Source of the DNA: JAPORK01 sp026710285
GTDB lineage: Bacteria; Pseudomonadota; Gammaproteobacteria; Pseudomonadales; Endozoicomonadaceae
NCBI GenBank assembly: GCA_965201045.1
Contig: OZ241746.1
Span: forward strand, 4,464,001-4,528,000
Direction of reading: 5' to 3'
Length of the DNA: 64,000 bases
Below, one piece after another: positions 57,463 to 64,000 of the stretch. The notes below the pieces were generated by a model. That model worked only from the letters and a program-made list of their open reading frames with translations. It did not search any database and was not told the origin of the DNA. Both the position numbers and the translations under genes were made by a program. Position 1 is the first letter of the stretch, and each line of letters begins with the position of its first letter.

Positions 57463-57963
57463 AATTCCACAACCCTTGTTTCAATTAAATTTACACGTCA
57501 TTTTATTTGTAATATACAATCTAATACTTTTTTAATTTATACAAATAGAATGGAATTTATTTTTATTTTATTTAAACGTCAATAGAGTTTTACTAAAATG
57601 AAAAAACCTCTTTTTTATATAGATATTTGATATTATCACACTCAAAGATAGCTTCAAACAGTTTCTCAGTGGATGATAGGCTACATACTATTTTAAAAGA
57701 ATATAAAATTTACTCTTCAGATATTATATAAAATGAATAGATCAGTTGATTTATATTATTTTACCTGTAGTAACTCAAATTCAGTATATTTATTGTAGGG
57801 GTATTTTATAGTTAAATTGACTTATATTATTTTCAAAAAAATTCTATCACTCAGTATCAGACAATGACTAAATTATACACAGAAATCAGTTACATTTAAA
57901 ACTATTATCACTAAAGTATTGAGCACTATTTAAATTAAGTACTCATTCTGTTGATTTCGTAAA
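57463..57963. other. Rhs-array spacer, class 1
   Basis: 501 bp between copies 4 and 5; near-identical to 35503-36004. Promoter pair for copy 4 on the minus strand: TTGACG (57582-57577), 17 bp, TAAATT (57559-57554). No gene. Confidence 0.75.
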
Positions 57964-60900
57964 TTACTTTGGAAACACCCATACTTCATATGCATTAAGA
58001 TTCATACCATTTTCTACTGCAAATCCAAAATTGTCTGCTATTTCCTGTACCAGTCCCGAGTTAGTAATACAATAGGGCGCACCTCCAGATATTATTGCGT
58101 TCATGTTTCTAAATAGAGCTGCAACAGACTGATGCTGGTAGACTAAAGGATGTACAAAAAGATACAGTCTACCACCAGGTTTCAATAAATGATATGCCGT
58201 TCTGAACACAGGAAAAGATCCGTATTCATGAAGAATTTCATCATAGACACCCTGACCTATTTTGGAGTCTACTTCAATAATATTTGCAAGATCGTACACG
58301 AAAAGATCAGAAAACTTGAAAGGATTATCAGAAATTGTAGTAACGCCCTGTGCTTCGTGATCACAGGGTTCATAAATACCACATCCTAAAACAGCACGCT
58401 GCATTTCGGGAGGCTCTTCAGCAGCGATATTAATATTGCCTGCTGCCTCCGGTTCAACAGATTCAGCTATACTCACATCATCGATTCCTGCATCACTGTC
58501 AGTCAGAGATCCTGCAAGTTCATATTCATCTGAATGCGCAAAGTCAATCAATGATTGCATTGAAAGCTCGAGTTCTGAATTTCCTGCTGCTCCTGCTGCT
58601 GTTCCTACTGCCTCTGCTCCTTCTGCTGTCACGCCTTCTACTGCTGCTCCTGCTGCTCCTGCTGCTCCTGTCCCTGCTCCTTCTGCTGCTCCTATCAGAC
58701 CTGCAGCAACTGTACCTATACCTGCACCGATAGCTATGAGTCCAGCTACAAATAATGCACCTGCATAAACTCTTCCGGTAATCATTGACGCTTCCTGCAA
58801 ACCTTTGTTGGCAGGTTTTAATGCTGATGTAAAAGCTAATGTAGCCGGCGCTGCAAAAGCCAGACCAATTGCAAAGGTTGGACCAAAAGATAAACCCATG
58901 CCAGCCCAGATCATTGATCTTCCAATTCCCTGGAGAAGATGACTATGAACGTTATTCATACCCAGAGTAAGAACAGTACTGGCTACTTTGAACATTTTAC
59001 CTAACCACTGTGGTATATTACCACTAGGATCACTATTCATTATCGGGTTGTTGCTACCAAATGCATAGCCATCACCGGCAGGATCTTCACTGACAAAATA
59101 ACGTTGAGACGGATTATAGGTACGATGACCGTTGCCTAAAAATTGCCAGCCCGTTGCAGTATCGGTCATTTCATCATCAAATCCTTTTAGTGTTTGTTGA
59201 AAAGATGGAACTGTCGTGTCCTGTTTTCCATAAGACCACACCATACCATAGGGACTATAAACATTATGCTGTTGTACAGTCCACTGCTTTAATGTTTTAT
59301 CTTGTTTTAATATACTAATGACATCGCCTTTATAATTACTTTCATTCCAGTTAGTAACCGTATTATCGATTGCTTTTGTCTCTGCTGACGGATAACTAAT
59401 TCTGTATCTGTTATTGGCTGTATCAGTTACAATTTCACCACTGAGTCTTCCTCCTTGATAGATTATCTGCCGAGTGTCCTTTTTAGTCACTACTTCAACT
59501 TCTTTTCCCTGACCATTGTAGTCATAGTGACTAACCATACCCGCAGTATTAATAACCTGGGTTACCTGATTAAAAGGGTTATAACTAATTTTATTTTCTT
59601 TACCATCAATGGTCATATTGCCAGCTGTATCATAAACAAATGTATGGGTATCAGCCTGCTGATTATTCCATTGTGTACTGATCGCCGTTAATCGTAATGG
59701 TACTTCAGCATTTGCATAGGTATAAGATATTGTTTTACTTAAGGAGTGCTGCCCGGAAGATGAATTATCAATTAATTTTTCAGTAATACCAGCAATACGA
59801 TTTAGTCGTGTAAATGTGTAATTCTGTTGTATAATAGCCGGAGCTGCTTTCAGGTTTCCGCCACTAATTGCTGTATCATGCGGACAAAGTATGTTATCTC
59901 CCTGACAATTCATTGAAACCAGATTATCCATACGATCATAACGATAATCTGTTGTTGCTTGATGATTCTGATCATCACTATGCTGCAAACGGGTAATATT
60001 TCCATCAGCGTCATAGACAAAAGATTCAGTATCAAGAGGTTTTCCATTAATGCTGTCTTTTATTGCCTCTGTCTGACCCCATGGATTATAGGTAAGCATA
60101 CGTATCATACCACTGCCATATACTGCTTTTACTACACGAGAAAAAGAATCATATACCAGCTGTTTAAGCGGTGTTGTATCACCCGTATTTTCCTGGTAAA
60201 TTTTCTCTGTAGGTCTGGCTAGCTTGTCGAACGTATAAATAATTTTATTTTGTTGAGAATCGGTACGACTAACAAGGTGATGGTAGCTATTGTAATCCAG
60301 CGTGTAAGCACTATCCGGATATCCGTTAATTCCTTTGTGTGTTTCACTCTTTAACAGTCCGTCATCCCGATAATGGTAAGTGGTAATTCCGGTATTATCA
60401 GTCACTGTCAATGGTTTATGATTTATATGATCATAACTGATCTGTAAAAATACTTTGCCATCCAGACTGTCTGCTACAGCCAGTCCAATGTTGTTATAAG
60501 ACAAAATAATATGGTGTCCATTAGATTTATCGATACCATACAACTGACCATTAATATTATAATGATAAAAGTTTTTTTTACCATCTTCTCCTGCTGACCA
60601 TAACTTTTGACCTGCCGCATTAAAACCTGCTGATACCAGCAGATACTGCCCTCCTTTTGCAGGCATAACCCAATGCTGAATAATATGACCGGTCAGATCA
60701 TAAACATTATGTGTTTTATCTCCTATTGGACTGATAATATCGGTTACCTGTCCAAGTGCATCATAGTACTTTTGTACGCTTCTTCCCATGGGATCTTCAG
60801 TAGTGACAAGACGATCAAAACCATCGTAAGTCATTCTGGAAACTCTTGCCTTTGGCTGTTTATCTCCTTCTGTACAAAGTACTCTTACAGACGGCAGGGT

Positions 60901-63492
60901 ACCTGTTGTGGCAGGTAATATAATTTGTTCAACTGGCTTTCCGGTTACATTACCAATCCCTATGGTTACAGCAGTACGATTGCTGTTTGCATCTTCTGTG
61001 TAGTGGACAACACAGCGGTATGCATTATCATATTTAGTAACTTCAGTTTCTCCATCAGGCAGATGTTTTCTGATCAACCGTCCGGTTGCATCATAATCAA
61101 AACGGGTAGTCAGTGCTATCGACACTCCTTTGTTCTGACCATTATCTGTATAATGTGTAATGATTGCCACTTTCCCTTCAGTATTGTAGCTGATCTGTGT
61201 TTGTTGCTGCCACAAGCCAGGCTGCAGATGTCCCTGCAGATCAGTTTTTTCAATATACGTCGCCAGTTTTCTCCCTGCTCCATCAAAAATCACTTTTTCC
61301 TGCATACCGTCAGCTCTGGTTACAATTATACTGTTTTCATTTGAAGATAGTTGATACTGATTGCAGATGGTTGTTTCAAAAGGCGTACCTGCTGCATCAG
61401 TACGTACTGTCAACCGACCTAGCTTATCATACTCAAAATTTTGAATATTTTTTTTATCCTCAGAAATCACCCGTAGTGTTTTAGGAATAAATAAGCTTTT
61501 TTCAGTTATTACTGATGATACAGTATGTTTGTTTGCTATATCAATATAATTGGAAGTAGTTTCGGTACCATTGTTATTTAAGATGTACTGATAATGATGT
61601 GTAATAGTCTTAACACTACCTGTAGGAAGATTACTGCCTTTGAGTTGTTTCTGTTTTAATAAACCATAAGTCAGTGAATTATTTTTATCCTGATAGTACT
61701 CATGTGTTTCTATTCTTCGTTCATTACCACTTTGAACTGTATTTTTATATAGTACCAGTGTATAACCCAGTTTATTTCGGTTATCTTCTTTTTGGTAACT
61801 CATTGTTGTTATCACTGGGGTTAGCATCGTACCGTTTTTTACCGGAGCCGGAAAAAGTTCTGTCTCTTCTGCTAAAGCAGCTACCGGCCAGCCAACTGGC
61901 GCAGCAGGACAGTGACTGTCACCACTTTGGGGACAGTACTTTGTTTCTGTTGTGCGACCATAGCTATCGGTTTGACTAATTAAGCGTCCGTAATCATCAT
62001 AACTTCTGTTGACTACCGCATCTACCGGTGCAGACAGGTTATCTCCCCAGGTTTTAGTAACAATCTTTAAAGGCAGAGAATAAGTAGCGGGTAGCTGCTC
62101 AAAAAAAGTATTTGCGCAACCGTCTCTTTTATCTGTACGACAAAAATAAACTTCAGTTTCACTGAGTGGCTCATTCGTTTTATCACTGATGGTTTTAGTA
62201 TCAATCAATAAATGATATTTGTTATACGTTCGGACTATTTTAACTTTCCCGTTATCTTCTTTTGTCTGATAGGTGTAACTGGCAGGTGCTTCAAACAGCA
62301 TATCCGTTTTTAAACCAGGTAGTTCAGTTAAACCAGCATTGAAACCAAGATAATCATGACTGTTACTGTTTGTTGAAGTATAGCTGTAATTTATATCCAT
62401 CGGTGGCTGGTTTGCACCGGGAATCATTCTGATTTGTTTGACAACGCACATCGATACAACTGACTGAAATGGATGCTGATTATTTATAACATCGGGTAAT
62501 TTCATCGCATGATTGCAATCATAAGTAAATTGTTTTTCCATTCCGGTAAAGTAGTGAATACTTGTCAGCAGATCCTGATCTTTATTATGGGTATCGTAAC
62601 TTAAATGAACTTGCTCGGAGTAATTAGTAGTTTGCGTGTTACTGCCTGGAAACCAGATATTACGCACTTCATCATTTTCTAAATCAATACGGATGTTAAT
62701 CGGATTTCCATGTACATCAGAACTGGTAACCGTCAGATAGTTATTTTTTCTTGTCAGTTCTATTGATTGACCATTATCGTCGGTTATTCTTTCTAAAAGA
62801 TGGCTTCCGGGCATATATTTAAAATTAACACCATTTCCATTTTGTTGCTGCATACGAATTTCATAACCTTCCCGGTCTAAAATATCCTGTAATCCATTTG
62901 CAGATTTAATTACAAGATTTCCTTTTTTATCATTAGTAATGATGACATCATTTAGCTTGTGATACAGTGGATGCCAGCTTCCATCAGGTCGCTGCTCCAG
63001 GAAAAAACTTTTTCCTCCGGCTGTGTTTAACTGATGCGTAACCGGATTATAATGTGTTAGATTCCATGCCCAGCCACACCCCAGATGATCCGGATCCCCT
63101 TTTGCACCACTGTTATAGTTCATTTCCAGATCAATATCAGGACCATGTCCAAAATTACTCTGTAATAAACCTGCTTTTATAGCAACCAGCAGCATACCTG
63201 TCCTGGGGTCCACTTCACTATTTCCACTTTTAACAAAATTAAAAGAATTGGACCAGACAGACAGATCACCACTTCCTGATTCACCTGATAATAAGGGATG
63301 ATGATTTATTTTATTTTTTTTATTTGTTGTGTGTGTATCTGACGTATTTTTTTCTAGTAATATTTTCTTATTAATATAAACACTGTTTTTGTGAGTTCTT
63401 TTTTTTCCAATAGCTAAAGTTATTTTTCCAAAATACAAATATAAAATTAAAAATACCAATACACCAATAAAATTACATAATCGTTTATTCAT
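57964..63492 (-). CDS. YD-repeat (Rhs-like) exported protein, copy 5 (most divergent ends)
   Basis: 1842 aa, ATG start at 63492. The signal segment differs (FIGVLVFLILYLYFGKITLA) and lacks the MNII start of the others. The shell is conserved and mosaic: it matches copy 4 in the first third (KVKIVRTYNKYHL) and copy 2 in the next (GNERRIETHEYYQDKNN). The linker is the richest in Ala/Gly (GAGTGAAGAAGAAVEGV), encoded by GCT/CCT-type triplet runs, followed by the acidic insert shared with copy 4. The C-terminal domain keeps VYDEILHEYGS, LLKPGGRLYLFVHP and NAYEVWVFPK but is otherwise strongly changed. Its promoter lacks the TTGACG of the other copies. Confidence 0.93.
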   Translation of the reverse strand: MNKRLCNFIGVLVFLILYLYFGKITLAIGKKRTHKNSVYINKKILLEKNTSDTHTTNKKNKINHHPLLSGESGSGDLSVWSNSFNFVKSGNSEVDPRTGMLLVAIKAGLLQSNFGHGPDIDLEMNYNSGAKGDPDHLGCGWAWNLTHYNPVTHQLNTAGGKSFFLEQRPDGSWHPLYHKLNDVIITNDKKGNLVIKSANGLQDILDREGYEIRMQQQNGNGVNFKYMPGSHLLERITDDNGQSIELTRKNNYLTVTSSDVHGNPINIRIDLENDEVRNIWFPGSNTQTTNYSEQVHLSYDTHNKDQDLLTSIHYFTGMEKQFTYDCNHAMKLPDVINNQHPFQSVVSMCVVKQIRMIPGANQPPMDINYSYTSTNSNSHDYLGFNAGLTELPGLKTDMLFEAPASYTYQTKEDNGKVKIVRTYNKYHLLIDTKTISDKTNEPLSETEVYFCRTDKRDGCANTFFEQLPATYSLPLKIVTKTWGDNLSAPVDAVVNRSYDDYGRLISQTDSYGRTTETKYCPQSGDSHCPAAPVGWPVAALAEETELFPAPVKNGTMLTPVITTMSYQKEDNRNKLGYTLVLYKNTVQSGNERRIETHEYYQDKNNSLTYGLLKQKQLKGSNLPTGSVKTITHHYQYILNNNGTETTSNYIDIANKHTVSSVITEKSLFIPKTLRVISEDKKNIQNFEYDKLGRLTVRTDAAGTPFETTICNQYQLSSNENSIIVTRADGMQEKVIFDGAGRKLATYIEKTDLQGHLQPGLWQQQTQISYNTEGKVAIITHYTDNGQNKGVSIALTTRFDYDATGRLIRKHLPDGETEVTKYDNAYRCVVHYTEDANSNRTAVTIGIGNVTGKPVEQIILPATTGTLPSVRVLCTEGDKQPKARVSRMTYDGFDRLVTTEDPMGRSVQKYYDALGQVTDIISPIGDKTHNVYDLTGHIIQHWVMPAKGGQYLLVSAGFNAAGQKLWSAGEDGKKNFYHYNINGQLYGIDKSNGHHIILSYNNIGLAVADSLDGKVFLQISYDHINHKPLTVTDNTGITTYHYRDDGLLKSETHKGINGYPDSAYTLDYNSYHHLVSRTDSQQNKIIYTFDKLARPTEKIYQENTGDTTPLKQLVYDSFSRVVKAVYGSGMIRMLTYNPWGQTEAIKDSINGKPLDTESFVYDADGNITRLQHSDDQNHQATTDYRYDRMDNLVSMNCQGDNILCPHDTAISGGNLKAAPAIIQQNYTFTRLNRIAGITEKLIDNSSSGQHSLSKTISYTYANAEVPLRLTAISTQWNNQQADTHTFVYDTAGNMTIDGKENKISYNPFNQVTQVINTAGMVSHYDYNGQGKEVEVVTKKDTRQIIYQGGRLSGEIVTDTANNRYRISYPSAETKAIDNTVTNWNESNYKGDVISILKQDKTLKQWTVQQHNVYSPYGMVWSYGKQDTTVPSFQQTLKGFDDEMTDTATGWQFLGNGHRTYNPSQRYFVSEDPAGDGYAFGSNNPIMNSDPSGNIPQWLGKMFKVASTVLTLGMNNVHSHLLQGIGRSMIWAGMGLSFGPTFAIGLAFAAPATLAFTSALKPANKGLQEASMITGRVYAGALFVAGLIAIGAGIGTVAAGLIGAAEGAGTGAAGAAGAAVEGVTAEGAEAVGTAAGAAGNSELELSMQSLIDFAHSDEYELAGSLTDSDAGIDDVSIAESVEPEAAGNINIAAEEPPEMQRAVLGCGIYEPCDHEAQGVTTISDNPFKFSDLFVYDLANIIEVDSKIGQGVYDEILHEYGSFPVFRTAYHLLKPGGRLYLFVHPLVYQHQSVAALFRNMNAIISGGAPYCITNSGLVQEIADNFGFAVENGMNLNAYEVWVFPK

Positions 63493-64000
63493 TGTATTCT
63501 ACAGTCTTCAAAGAACTATAAATCTAATTTCAATTAAATTTATAAAATAGGTTGCACCTAACATATAATCTAAATTTTTTTTAAACTTAGACACAAAAAA
63601 TTGAATTTAGTTTTATTTTATTTAAACGACTTTAAGATTGTATATGAATTTAAAGCAATAAAAAATTTTTTATATTTTTTTAATATAATTTTTCATTACT
63701 ATGAAACATGAAAGTAACCTCTGTTTCATATCGGGATTTGACATTATATTCAAAGATAGCTTTAGACAGTTTCTCAGTAAATGGCATGCTATTTTAAAAG
63801 AAGATGCTTATAAAAATTTATTCTTTCAGCATCGTATAAAATGTAGAGATCAATTGATTTAGACTGTTTTATTTGTAGTAACACAAACTTATCAACATGT
63901 TGCAGATATGTCATGTTTTTAAATCATCTAATACTATCTTTGAAAAGCTTGTGCAATTTGGTGGTAAATAATTATTAAGTAATACACATATTAGTTGTTT
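63493..64000. other. Upstream region of Rhs copy 5 and window edge
   Basis: Resembles the array spacers but is more diverged: the block TCAAAGATAGCTTTAGACAG is recognisable near 63750, and TAAATT with its 5' AT-rich spacer is kept (63609-63604), while the -35 position reads AAGTCG. No gene before the window ends; further copies beyond the edge are possible. Confidence 0.6.

Noticed and set aside
30543..63000. Many plus-strand open frames opposite the Rhs genes, some conserved in all copies
   Set aside because: They lie fully antisense to well-supported genes, have no ribosome binding sites, and their conservation follows from the conservation of the opposite strand. Leu- or Ala-rich examples mirror the low-complexity linker.
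29962..64000. Direct-repeat array read as CRISPR or satellite
   Set aside because: The repeat unit is ~6 kb and coding, not short repeats with spacers; no cas genes are present.
1..64000. tRNA or rRNA genes
   Set aside because: No cloverleaf with a GTTCRA-type T arm and CCA-end context, and no rRNA-like sequence, was noticed on either strand. A tRNAscan run would settle it.

Overview
The window is AT-rich and reads as the chromosome of a host-associated gammaproteobacterium. The housekeeping genes (end of purN, tmcA, trkH, tolQRAB, asmA, dps-like, a Lol exporter with one permease) are gammaproteobacterial in type and order. They alternate with large accessory proteins that look like host-interaction factors: a eukaryotic-type tyrosine phosphatase, an amidoligase-like protein and two giant unknown proteins. 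Decayed genes and small mobile elements are common, as in symbionts and intracellular parasites. An Endozoicomonas-like relative is a guess from gene content only; no rRNA is present to test it.

Left part (1-25.4 kb). After the purN tail come an unknown 652-aa protein (+) and an unknown 1213-aa protein (-), separated by a 236-bp non-autonomous transposon (MITE-A). Then, all on the minus strand, lie a HIRAN-domain protein, TmcA, TrkH, the TolB/TolA/TolR/TolQ operon (no pal beside it), a glycine-zipper lipoprotein and a secreted unknown. A nest of two more MITEs (C inside B) precedes a tyrosine-phosphatase effector candidate (+). AsmA, a Dps-family protein, LolD and a LolC/E-type permease follow.

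Middle (25.4-30 kb). A 733-aa amidoligase-like protein ends exactly where an IS200/IS605 element (divergent tnpA/tnpB) begins. The decayed 3' end of a paralogue lies on the far side of the element. Both terminal hairpins of this IS carry a MITE-A inserted in the loop, each flanked by 9-bp target duplications.

Right part (30-64 kb). Five intact, nearly identical YD-repeat (Rhs-like) proteins of about 1820-1840 aa lie in tandem on the minus strand with a period near 6 kb. They are interrupted at 41.5-46 kb by two Rhs remnants, a second MITE-B, a frameshifted gene and a small cysteine-rich secreted protein. Each copy has a signal peptide, a conserved YD-repeat shell ending at a DPSG motif, a hydrophobic segment, a length-variable Ala/Gly/Glu linker, and a fast-diverging C-terminal domain of about 145 residues that resembles the second half of a class I methyltransferase fold. 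Spacers repeat a promoter-like block and a 3' hairpin. The copies are mosaics of one another, which suggests ongoing recombination. This array is the most unusual system in the window.
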